This document shows, one piece after another, positions 53,682-64,000 of a DNA stretch of 64,000 bases. How positions within the stretch are numbered: the first letter of the stretch is position 1; every line of letters starts with the position of its first letter. Origin of the DNA: Rutidosis leptorrhynchoides (Eukaryota; Streptophyta; Magnoliopsida; Asterales; Asteraceae); NCBI RefSeq assembly GCF_046630445.1, contig NC_092338.1, positions 338,047,001 through 338,111,000 on the forward strand, written 5' to 3'. Both the position numbers and the translations under genes were made by a program. The notes beneath the pieces were generated by a model. The model was not told the DNA's origin, made no database searches, and saw only the letters and a program-made list of their open reading frames with translations.

Positions 53682-56600
53682 CGAAGCCTATCTCGGATTT
53701 GTACGATCTTCTCGGTGGTTTCGTGAATGAGTTCGGGTCCGGTGATTTGCACGTCGCCTACCTCGGCCCAACAAAGAGGTGAACGAAATTTTCGACCATA
53801 TAACGCTTCAAAAGGTGCGGCTTTTATACTCGCGTGATAACTATTATTGTAAGAGAACTCGGCGAGAGGTACGTGCTTGTCCCAAGCTTTTCCAAAATCG
53901 ACAACACAAGCTCGTAACATGTCCTCCAAGGTTTGAATTGTGCGTTCACTTTATCTATCGGTTTGAGGGTGATATGCGATGCTCATGTCTAAATGCATTC
54001 CCAACGTTTCTTGTAAGGTACGCCAAAATCTAGAAACAAAATGGCCATCTCGGTCGGAGGTAATCGATAAAGGTACACCGTGTCGGGCTACGATCTCCTT
54101 GATGTAAAGTTGTGCAAGTTTCTCCATTTTTTCGGTCTCCTTCATGGCGAGAAAGTGTGCGGATTTGGTGAGACGGTCAACAATAACCCAAATGGTATCA
54201 TAACCGCCCATTGTCTTTGGTAACTTGGTGATGAAGTCCGTCGTTATTCTTTCCCACTTCCATTGCAGTATTTAGGGTTGTTGAAGTAACCCGGACGGTC
54301 TTTGGTGTTTGGATTTGACTTTGGAACATGTCAAACACTTGGCAACATAAGTAGCTACGTCCCTTTTGATGTTCGGCCACCAATATTGTTCTTTAAGGTC
54401 GTGGTACATCTTATTGGCACCGGGGTGAATCGAGTATCGTGACTTATGGGCTTCATCTAAAATAAGGTTTCGTAGGTCCCCATATCTAGGCACCCAAATC
54501 CTTCCGGCGAAATATCGGAGTTCGGTCTCCCTAATTTCGAATCGAGAGACGAGAATGTTCAAGAGCTCATGTGAAACGTTTTCATCCTTGAGAGCCTCAT
54601 CTTGGGCTACCCGAATTTGGCTATTAAGGTTGGTGTGTATGGTGATGTTTAAGGCTCGGACACGAAGAGGCACCGCTCTTTCTTTTCGACTTAAGGCATC
54701 GGCTACTACATTTGCCTTTCCGGGATGGTAACGAAGCTCGCAATCGTAATCGTTTAAGGTTTCAATCCACCTTCGTTGTCTCATGTTTAGTTGCTTTTGA
54801 TCAAAGATGTGTTGGAGGCTTTTGTGATCGGTAAAGATAGTACTCTTGGTTCCATAAAGATAGTGTCTCCACATTTTAAGTGCAAAGACAATGGCTCGAG
54901 TTCGAGATCATGTGTCGTGTAGTTTCGTTCATGAATTTTGAGTTGTCGTGAAGCATAAGAAATGACTTTCGTTCGTTGCATCAACACACACCCAAAACCA
55001 TGTTTCGAGGCGTCGCAATACACAACAAAATCATCGTTGCCTTTGGGAAGTGACAAGATAGGAGGGTAGTTAGCTTTGTTTTCAAGATTTAAAATGCGGA
55101 TTCTTGTTCGGTCGCCGAAATGAATTTCTTTCCCTTGTGAGTTAACGCGGTTAGAGGACGAGCAACCAAGGAGAAATCCTTGATGAATCTACGATAGTAT
55201 CCGACGAGACCCAAGAATTGACGAATATGAGTAGGAGTAGTAGGAGTCTCCCATTTACTAATGGCTTCGATTTTTGATGGATCGACTTTAATACCTTGGT
55301 CACTTACAACATGACCAAGAAATTGAACTTCCTTCAACCAAAATTCACACTTGGAGAATTTGGCATAGAGTCGTTCTTGTCTTAAAAGTTCAAGCACAAG
55401 TCGAAGGTGTTCCTCGTGTTCTTCTTCGCTTTTAGAATAAACCAAAATATCATCGATGAACACAATAACGAATTTGTCAAGATACGGTTTGCACACGCGG
55501 TTCATAAGATCCATTAACACCGCCGGTGTGTTAGTGTGACCAAATGGCATGACAAGGAATTCATAACTACCATAACGAGTTCGAAAAGCAGTTTTGGAGA
55601 CATCTTCCCCCTTAACCCTTAATTGATGATAACCCGAGCGGAGATCAATTTTCGAATATACACAAGACCCTTGTAGTTGATCAAAGAGGTCATCGATGCG
55701 AGGAAGAGGATATCAGTTCTTAACCGTCAATTTGTTTAGTTCACGATAATCAATGCACATTCGTAAGGATCCGTATTTCTTTTTAACAAACAAAATCGGA
55801 GTGCCCCAAGGTGAATGGCTAGGTTGGATAAAACCACGATCAAGTAGTTCTTAGATTTGACTTTGCAATTCTTGCATTTCGGATGGAGCGAGTCTATATG
55901 GTGCACGAACTATGGGTGCGGCTCCCGGAATAAGATCGATTTGGAATTCAACCGGTCGATGTGGTGGAAGACCCGGCAATTCGTCGGGAAATACATCGGA
56001 ATAGTCACTAACAATTGGCACATCATCGATGTGCTTCTCATCGGACTCGACTTTCTTAACGTGAGCAAGGATCGCAAAACAACCCTTACGGAGTAGTTTT
56101 CTAACTTTAATGCATGAAACGAGGTTCAGTCCGGTGCAACTCTTATCTCCATAGACGATCAAAGGTTCGCCGTTCTCGATAGGTATCCGGATTGCGTTAA
56201 GATCACAAAGGATGCGAGATTTCGTTTTGGCTAGCCAATTCATACCGATTATTACATCGAAGCTTCCTAGTTCCATGGGTATCAAGTCAATTTCAAACTC
56301 ATTACCCAAAACGTTTAACGTACACCCTCGGTAATATGTGTCGGCACTCAATAGTTTCCCGTTGGCCACTTCAATGGTATAAGTGGTATCTAGTGGAAGT
56401 GGTGGAGTACTAAAATAATGAGTCAAAGTCTTGGATACAAAACTCTTATCGGCACCCGAATCGAATAAACAAGTTACATAAGTGTTGTTGAGGAGAAACA
56501 TACCCGTGACTAATTCATTGTCATCCCGGGCTTCCTCGGTGTTGATGTTGAAAGCTCGGACGCGTATGTTAGGGTTGGCTTTCTTCTTTGGACATACATT

Positions 56601-57613
56601 TCTAAAATGACCCGTTTGGCCACATTCATAACAAGTACCCGATTTTGGTGCATTGGGCACCTTTTGAGCGACGGGGGCGGCACTTCTACAATCGTTGGCC
56701 ACATGACCACCCCTTTGGCACCGGTGGCAAAATAGATTATTACATTCACCATAGTGGTGTTTGTGGCATTTGTTACAAAAGGGTTTATTTCCGCCATAAC
56801 TTTTCTTGGCGTCAGAGGTGAAAGGCTTTTTGGTGAAGTTGTTGTTGTAGTTGCTGCTTGATTGGGGGGCTTTCCATTTTCTTTTGTTGCCGCCCGATTT
56901 ATCCTCGGCCTTAGGTGCCGGAACTATGATTTTGTCAACCGTTTCGATCAATTGGCGGGCCATGTTTAAGGCTTGTTGTAGGTTAGCGGGTTTGGATGAC
57001 ATCACTCCTTGTTTGATGCTCTTTGGAAGACCATCCATATAGAGTTTAACCCTTTAAGATTCGGGGTCACGAGGTTGGGACACATCAAGGATAGCTCGGC
57101 GTATCGTTGATTGTAGGCCTTGAGATCATTTCCGACCGCCTTTAAAGTCCTTATCTCTTGTTCGAGCTTTCGGGTTTCTTCACGAGGGAAAAATTCGACG
57201 ATCATCCTTTCCCTTAAATCGGCCCAAAAGAGGGCGTGAGCTTCATTGGTACCCACCGATTGTACATACGTGTTCCACCACGTAAGGGCGACACCGGCAA
57301 AGGTGTGAGTGGAATATTTGACTTTATCTTGGTCCCGACAACAGCTTATGCTAAAAACGGCTTCCATTTGTTCGAACCATCGAGTGAGTACAACCGGTCC
57401 CCTGGTTCCATCAAAAGTGTGAGGTTTGCACCCCATGAAGGCTTTGTAGGAGTACCCTTCGCTTGAGTTACCAGCTCCATTGTTGTTATTGTTGTTATTG
57501 TTATTGTTGTTGTTGGAGGAGTGACCGGCCATGGCCGCCTCTACGGCGGTGGCTACCATTCGTTGTAGAGCTTGTTCAGGAGTCTCATGGCGTGGCACAC
57601 GACGAGGAGGCAT
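53682..57613 (-). pseudogene. Gag-pol of element B (N-terminal and central part), broken
   Basis: Minus strand from ATG 57613 (MPPRRVPRHETPEQ). Gag with an Asn run (SSNNNN...) and GYSYKAFMGCKPHTF, a frameshift near 57045, zinc knuckles (CHRCQRGGHVANDC, CYECGQTGHFRNVC), protease (FDSGADKSF, with Ser in place of the usual Thr), then RT. Stops where Gln (near 55851) and Arg (near 55713) are expected, before [10 protein letters not shown] stop near 55089 follows ESAF. A frameshift lies near 54895 in RNase H, and a stop near 54271 at the start of the integrase core. A further stop near 53950 lies before the SERTIQ-type catalytic Glu region. The frame reaches the C insertion at 53687 after [14 protein letters not shown]. 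Recognisable throughout, functional nowhere. Confidence 0.9.
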
Positions 57614-58021
57614 TGTTCCTTCAAAACACAAGAATACCATTGATTAGTATTTTCAATAATACTAATCATGATATGGAATAAGGATAGAGAGAAATTTTCC
57701 TTGACTCGCCTTAAATTCTTTATGTCATAATGTCGGAATGTTCATATGAGTCACCGTAATATAATCCCGGAAATTATATTACCCTAATTCATATGTGCAT
57801 TCGACACTATTTCATATAGTCAAGGTGGTGCGTCAATTAAATCAAGTAACGTGAGATTAAGATTGAATAAGAATTAGATATGATAGAAGAGTTCGAGTAT
57901 AAATGCACAAGTAGTCAAGTAATTCCTACTTCAAGTCTATATGCCGGTTGTAGTCTAGACTCACTAATGCACCCTATGACTCGGGGTTGACACCAATGAA
58001 CTCTAAATCCCTACAACCAAC
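57614..58021 (-). other. Leader of element B
   Basis: About 400 bases between primer site and gag, without an ORF. Confidence 0.6.
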
Positions 58022-58033
58022 GCTCTGATACCA
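58022..58033 (-). other. Primer-binding site of element B
   Basis: Plus strand GCTCTGATACCA, i.e. TGGTATCAGAGC on the minus strand, two bases from the LTR end at 58036. Confidence 0.93.
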
Positions 58034-58035
58034 TC

Positions 58036-60326
58036 TGTAGCGACCCGACCAAATCATGTTTGACGGCGCCGACTACTTAGGTCCCGTTACGTGGTTATAA
58101 GTCTTTAACATGACGTTTGACCAAAATATGTCGCATTCATTTCATAAGTAAAAGCATGTTTCAAGTTTACAAACGTATTTCAAAAGACTAGTTACATTAC
58201 AAACTTTAACGTATGAATGAAACCTATGCAACACAATTTAAAGTAGTCAAAAGACGCTCCAACTATGCAGGTATACTCGACATCCAAGCAAGTATCAAAA
58301 AGTGTGCGGAAGCATGTATCAAGTAGCGTTTAAGGACCTGAGAAAACATATAGAAAACTGTCAACGAAAACGTTGGTGAAATCATAGGTGTTTTAGTAAG
58401 CGTTGCATTTGAACCACAAGATTTAATATAATATGATTATACAAATCATTTGCATTCCAAAGTTGTTATTTGTTTCGCGGGCACCCAATTATCAAACTTA
58501 ACTGTTTTGCACCCTTTGCGTAGTGTTAGAACATACACTAGACCCGAAAATATATTTCATCCACTAACGGTAGCGAACCGTCCGAATGAGGCTCGTCAAG
58601 CCCATGTGATCACATAATATAAGTTCACGTTTACACCCTGCAAGTGTAATTAATGATAATTGAATTGAGGCTTTTTGTTCAAACCCGTACGTGGAATGTT
58701 CGTTTTCGTACTTGTGTTCAAGTGTAAAAGTATGATACGTATATGTTTCTCATCCCATAGTTTAAAGCATAAAAGTTGTTGAAAGATGGGACTATGATCT
58801 CACCTTGTATGCACGAGTAATAAGTACTTCAACAAGTAACGTGTGCAAAGAACAATGCTAGTCTTGACCTAAACAAATAGGTCGTATCAATATCGGTAAA
58901 CGCGATAGGTCAAAGATGTTCAATTAGTCCTATGGCTCGTTATGACTCGATTATGTAGCATGTGAATCAAATTGTCCAAGTTTCATGCAAGATACAAGTA
59001 TAGAAACAAGTTAGAAAGATTGCATAATCATTTGGTTAAGTTTGACAAAAAGTCAAACTTTGGTCGGTCAAAGTCAACGAAAAAGTCAACACGTTCGGGT
59101 CGGGTCCCGAACTATTTTTCTGAGATTTTTATTCATATATAAGCATGTTAGAACAAGTCTCATGTGAATCGGAGGTCCATAGCGTTCCAAACATTTTTCA
59201 TATAATTGACAAGTAGGTCAGAACCTGAACACGGCTTAGGTCGCGCCGCGACCCAGGATTTCCGCACCGCGGCGATCAACGGGTGCCTGTACCTGGTCAG
59301 TCTCAATTGTCCAAGTCTCAAATCAAACTTCATTTTCACATAAATCACAAACCGTAAACTCTTACGACACGCATTTTATATCGTTGGAAACTAATTTGAC
59401 AAAGACCACAACTGAACACATTTCATCAACCAAAAACATCATTTGCAATAACCGACTTTCCAACATTTAATGCTCAATTAATGCTCAAGTTCATAAATGC
59501 ACAAAATAGGATTCGGGAATTAAATGCATCCCTATAACGCACCGTTTCGTAGGTAATAAAGCATACAATACAACTAACTACTTACTAACAACAATTCATG
59601 GCATTCAATACATCAAAAGTTCATTTCAAGTTCACCGAACCCTAACCCAAATTCACCAAAAGCACTAATCATGTTTATGAAGTTTTCTAAAACAACCTAC
59701 ACATCAAATTGAAGCTAGTAATGTTAGGAACACATTTAATACATGCATTTATAATATTTAACAACATTTAAGCAATCAAATCATCAATCAAACACACCAA
59801 ACTTTCAAGTTCATGCTAGTTATCAAAAATAACAAGATCGAACATATAATTCATATATTCATGTTAGACTTGAGCCATAGACACTAATTAACAACTTTAT
59901 AAGTTAAAAACATCAAGAACACAAAATCTAGTGATTTTAGAAAGTTACCCAAACGTAATGAAATCGGTATGGAATCGAAGAGGAAGTTGCAAGGATTCCA
60001 ACTATGTAATTTGTTTTGCAAGACACCCGCTAGCTTGGATTTAGATGATGATTCTTTGAAATGGTGTTTTTAGAGAAAATAAGAAAGTAGTGAAGAAAAT
60101 GGAAAAAGAAAAGGGAATTAATGAATGGATGAGAGTGAAGGGTTGACTAGTTGACCTAGTCACCTCTTTGCTCTCTTGGCAACAATGGTCCCTCTAGTTT
60201 CATTCGGGTGTGTGAATTACCTAAACGAGATATTTTAAAACGCGTATTAACGAGGGATGTCATAAACATATAACTGAATTTAAATAGTTAAACGGAAAAG
60301 TAAACGGAAAAAGGCGGGATGTTACA
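58036..60326 (-). repeat. 5' LTR of element B, 2291 bp
   Basis: Plus-strand ends TGTAGCGACCCGACC...GGCGGGATGTTACA, followed by TAACT. Keeps the GC-rich stretch at about 59240-59280 that is partly missing in the 3' LTR. Confidence 0.93.
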
Positions 60327-60331
60327 TAACT

Positions 60332-60432
60332 GCAGCACCTCTTGCAGCCTCGACCCGTAACATTCTGTCGTTCACTCACTGATTGATGAGTTCCTCGATT
60401 TCTTGTTCCGTCATTCGGTTCAATCGCGCCAT
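60332..60432 (-). pseudogene. N-terminus of element A gag, separated by element B
   Basis: Minus strand from ATG 60432: MARLNRMTEQEIEELINQ, then TGA (60376-60378) where C's gag has Arg in a similar context (EEMINERV), then VNDRMLRVEAARGAAV up to the B insertion. The frame continues at 39169 on the far side of B. Confidence 0.85.
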
Positions 60433-60834
60433 AATCTTCAATAAGAATGAAAAAAATAATTATTCACATGGAATATTATAGATGTAGTGTGTATTTACAG
60501 TACATCGTAGCTTATTAATAATATGAACCAATTATTATTATAAAAGCCTTTTCTTCTTATTAGTGTTTTATAATTATATCTAGGGTAGTACCTACCCGTT
60601 AAAGTTCATACTTAATAGCTTAGTACGAAAATCAATTACTACCACCCAAATAATACTCAACCATGGAAAATTATTGCATTTCACACTTCACTATATTACA
60701 TATGCTTATCTTACATCAAACATTAAACAAACCACACTAGTAATATTATACAAAATGTTATATGATCCCATGGTTTAAAACAACGGCGCATCATTTAACC
60801 CAAAACGTTTGTGTTCAAAGAAATCGCTTAAAGG
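60433..60834 (-). other. Spacer between upstream ORF and gag of element A
   Basis: About 400 bases, AT-rich, no ORF. The part near 60595-60625 matches the LARD interior near 4960-4990 and again includes the 'aacgggtaggtact' word that precedes the 3' LTRs. Confidence 0.55.
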
Positions 60835-61212
60835 TTATCCTGGCTGTCTCCCTGCATTTTGGCTGAGGGACCGAAGAACTGGATGTCGGGATAGAACTAA
60901 TAGGAATAGCGGGAATAGGGGTGGAAGTGTCTGTGGAGTTGGTGCCACAACATCCTCACTAAACTCGGGATTTAGATTTTCCAATTCAGTAGCCTTTCGT
61001 TTCTTTTCTCGTTCGAACTTGTCTTTCGTAATTTCCTGTATTTCTTCCTCCTCAGGATCACTTTCCGGTTCCTTTTCAATTGATTCATCCAGAAATTGTG
61101 AGTCTTCCCCAAAGGTGTCAGTTTCATCATCGGATAGGTTAATGACTGGAACACTATCTGAGGATTCTGGTTCGGAGTCGCTGAATGTGATAACAAGTTC
61201 TAAACCAGACAT
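60835..61212 (-). CDS. Upstream ORF of element A, 125 aa, unknown function
   Basis: Minus strand, ATG 61212, between primer site and gag. Strongly acidic and Ser-rich: FSDSEPESSDSVPVI, NLSDDETDTFGED and EKEPESDPEEEEIQE occupy residues about 9-68, then a basic helix-like KDKFEREKKRKATELEN, then a Pro-rich tail. It shares position and acidic/Ser character with C's upstream protein but little clear sequence identity. It is still open although the downstream gag-pol of A is dead; the C-terminal end may be a frameshifted remnant. Not recognised as a known family. Confidence 0.5.
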   Translation of the reverse strand: MSGLELVITFSDSEPESSDSVPVINLSDDETDTFGEDSQFLDESIEKEPESDPEEEEIQEITKDKFEREKKRKATELENLNPEFSEDVVAPTPQTLPPLFPLFLLVLSRHPVLRSLSQNAGRQPG

Positions 61213-61389
61213 CTATCACATAACAACTAGCACGTTAGTACCACATAATATTTACATATTAATTTTTAACCAACAAAGATAAGCAATAGTTTTTGAAATC
61301 AAATAGGGTCAAAGTCCAGACTCACTAATGCATCCTAACAAACTCGATAAGACACACTAATGCAAATTTTCTGGTTTTCTAAGACCAAC

Positions 61390-61401
61390 GCTCTGATACC
61401 A
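61390..61401 (-). other. Primer-binding site of element A
   Basis: Plus strand GCTCTGATACCA, two bases before the LTR end at 61404. Confidence 0.93.
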
Positions 61402-61403
61402 CC

Positions 61404-64000
61404 TGAAGCGTCCCGTTCATATCGAATATAAACGTCACGTACTCATTGGTTTCATTGCGAGGTATTGATCTCTATATGTGACATTTTTCAAAATCTGCAT
61501 ACGTTTTTATAATACAAACCATAACCTTTATTATAATCGAAGGTTCAAACAGCATAATAATGATTATCGTTTAGTGATAATCTTAGTTTTACAAACTTTA
61601 CATTTGATAATAACAATGCGATTTCCAACATATTTCACATTACAAATCTTCCGATATGCAGTTTTATTTTTGACACAAATATGCATACTCCAAATCTTGC
61701 TTAAATTCGGCATAATGCAGCGGAAGCTTTTAATTATCACCTGAGAATAAACATGCTTAAAACGTCAACATAAAGTTGGTGAGATATAGGTTTAATGCTA
61801 GCAGCGTTATAAATATAGACCACAAGATTTCATATACACAAACGTTTTAATAAAAATATTCTAAGTGGTTGAGCACTTGATAACCATACTTAACATTTAA
61901 TCAACGTCGCATATTCCCTTTATTATGAAATCTCACTACACCGTACCAAGTATAGTTACCGAAATGAAGTACTGTGCAACCGTTGAATAATGGTCATCCA
62001 GTCCGGTTGGGGTTGTCAGGCCCGATAGATCTATCAACAGGATTTGTGTTTACAATACCTCATGTAAATAGTAGTTACCAAGTTACAGGGAAGTATGCCA
62101 GTGGTACAACTCAACGTAGAATATATATTTTTAATCACTTGTGTCCATAACGTAAATCATAAAATGCATGTATTCTCATCCCAAAATATTTAGAGTTTAA
62201 AAGTGGGACTATATACTCACTTTTGTCTTGAAGATATACGACTTGGTCTCCAATAGATATCACGAACCTAACCATATATAATATATCAACATGTTTTCTT
62301 TTCAAATAATCGTTACATGTATACTTATAATACTTTTAATATCTAATTGTCCGTAGTTAGCAGTCCGATATTAGTGGTCCACAATTAGTTGTTCAATAAA
62401 ATAAATAAAGACGCCATCGTATTCGTATTGATCGGAATTAATCTCGACCCATGGTACCATGTTGTCAAATGACGTGTTGCGTACATAAAGTACCGTGTTG
62501 TCAAATGACGTGTTGCGTACAATCATGAGGTCTTATCATTAATCTTATCGTATTGTTTACGGGTGGTCCTGAAATATGTAGAATTAAATCATGAGTAAAT
62601 ATATATGAAATATCATATTAATTAACAAAGATATGATTAGTTTAGTTTTACTCCAATTAATTTCGTAGCTAAACTAGCTTCGGATACCCAATTTTGTTTT
62701 AGCCGTAGTTTCTTCAATATAACTCCGTATTTGTTGGTTCAACTTGCCACTTCCTTGGATCGAGTCATTATTTATGAATATGAACTGTAAATACCTTAGT
62801 TTGGATTCGAAATCACAGGTTATAGGTCAAACTTTGGTGAATCTTATGAAAGTGATCATTTCCGTTGTAAAAACAACATCTAGATGATCATTTTTACAAA
62901 AATACTTACACTTTGAGTTACACCATGAGATTTTTATATATTAACATATTCATAAGAAATATCATTCTTCCAGAATATAAACTTCCAATTCAAAGTTTAA
63001 TATGGTTTTTAATTATCCAACCCAAAACAGCCCCCGGTTGCACTCCGACGACGTAGATTCAGTTTTAAGGTGTTCTTTATAAAATCAAGTTGTATCTTGT
63101 TAAGTTAGCATATCATTATGATATATTACAGGTCTTGAAGTGTTTTAAAAGTCAAGTTAGAAGGATCTATTTAGTTTGCGAACAAGTTTGAAATCATTCA
63201 AACTATGTTCTTGTTGTTATATATATTCGTAGTAAGATAGTCATATATGAATTGAACAAGATGATGAACCAAGGTTATACCTCAAGTATGATGAAGAAAG
63301 TTACTGAATAAATAAGATATGAACTTGTTCTTGATGACTTGGGAGATTAAGAAGTGAAATCATGAAAAGAAACAAAGGTTGTAAGTAAGTTTATATCTTG
63401 ATTTAAGATAAATAACTTACATGAATTGAATCAAAGTTTAAACATAGTTTTACTTTGATTATGAAGCTAAAAGATGGTGAAAATGCTTGGAGATGATCAA
63501 GTATGATGTTAGGAGTATTTTGAGAGAGAATTTGGAGTGTAAGTATGAGAAAATGAAATAGAAAAATGGGGTGAAATCATAAAAACGAATTTACTTGTTA
63601 TATAGAAAAAAAAAATCCTTAAGTTTGTTTTTTAGCTCATTAGTCATACAAGTTGATAAATAATGGTTCCACATGTTTTTGACCCTAATATGGCTGCTAA
63701 GAATGAATGATTAAAGGTGTATATACCAATAGTAAATACATCTAGAAGCTGCGTACAATACGGTTACATATACCCTAGGTATACGTGTAAAAATCTTGAG
63801 GAAACGGAACGAGAATTCAAATATAACTATCTTTTGTGAATATACTTATATTGTTTTATGTATTTAAGCCCTTTAAAAGTAATTAAATACGTATTTATAC
63901 GATACTTGTATAAGCATTATAGGTTATAGGTATATATATCAAAGAACGTTACGTATAGTTACCGTTTTGAAAACTTTAGTTAGTAGTCTCAAAGTATACT
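61404..64000 (-). repeat. 5' LTR of element A, cut by the window end
   Basis: Begins (plus strand) TGAAGCGTCCCG exactly like 31953. It matches the 3' LTR collinearly to the last base of the window. About 275 bp should be missing. Confidence 0.92.

Larger units (their letters stand above)
39175..60326 (-). mobile_element. Element B: Tekay-like Ty3 chromovirus, inactivated, carrying C
   Basis: LTRs at 39175-41440 (3') and 58036-60326 (5', minus strand). Target duplication TAACT at 39170-39174 and 60327-60331, inside the gag of element A. Primer-binding site 58022-58033. Gag starts at 57613, only about 410 bases after the primer site, leaving no room for the upstream ORF seen in A and C. Interrupted in the integrase-chromodomain linker by element C. 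Confidence 0.93.
31953..64000 (-). mobile_element. Element A: Tekay-like Ty3 chromovirus, inactivated, carrying B (and C)
   Basis: On the minus strand the order is 5' LTR (61404 to beyond 64000), primer-binding site (61390-61401), upstream ORF, gag (start 60432), insertion of B, rest of gag, protease, reverse transcriptase, RNase H, integrase, C-terminal chromodomain, purine tract and 3' LTR (34823-31953). The left flank is CTAAC (31948-31952); the matching copy should lie just past about 64274, if the truncated LTR equals the 2871-bp one. Frames are broken by many stops and at least one frameshift. Confidence 0.88.

Overview
This is a nuclear window from a flowering plant. The Ty3 chromovirus families, the AT- and TTA-rich microsatellites, the Stowaway and PIF/Harbinger DNA transposons and an intron-containing NAC transcription-factor gene all point to a eudicot. 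The retrotransposon proteins and the LTR ends of the form TGTAACGACCC resemble those I know from Asteraceae; the family assignment is an inference. Nearly all of the window is transposable-element sequence, and the NAC gene is the only host gene I can support.

Left part (1-10861): an old LTR fragment is split by a complete 10.3-kb LTR retrotransposon at 550-10856 (target duplication CCTCT). Its interior has no gag or pol. Its LTRs match those of the autonomous element A further right, so it looks like a large non-autonomous derivative (LARD) of that family. It keeps a short ORF between the primer-binding site and the lost gag position.

Middle (10862-30304): older LTR pieces, tRNA-like modules, a copia-like 3' end with several purine-tract motifs, two Stowaway-type MITEs and a NAC090-like gene (18104-19260, three exons, last exon probably frameshifted). 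A Harbinger-type MITE lies just downstream of that gene. A decayed PIF/Harbinger element (21465-25206) has its transposase split by a solo LTR. A second Harbinger relic and an unrecognised split ORF follow.

Right part (30305-64000): a four-level nest. LTR E (30305-31952) is cut by element A (minus strand, 31953 to beyond the window end). A's gag is cut by element B (minus strand, 39175-60326, target duplication TAACT). B's integrase region is cut by element C (plus strand, 42013-53681, target duplication CGAAG). A and B are Tekay-like chromoviruses inactivated by many stops and frameshifts. C is intact: its two LTRs are both 2861 bp and I saw only four differences between them. It has one uninterrupted 1490-codon gag-pol frame ending in a chromodomain, and a separate 267-aa upstream ORF of unknown function.

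The most interesting signal is the extra ORF between primer-binding site and gag. It is present in C, in A and in the non-autonomous element, but absent from B. Its sequence diverges, yet acidic/Ser-rich or coiled-coil character recurs. The second is the pairing of a coding-deficient element with an autonomous relative in the same window.
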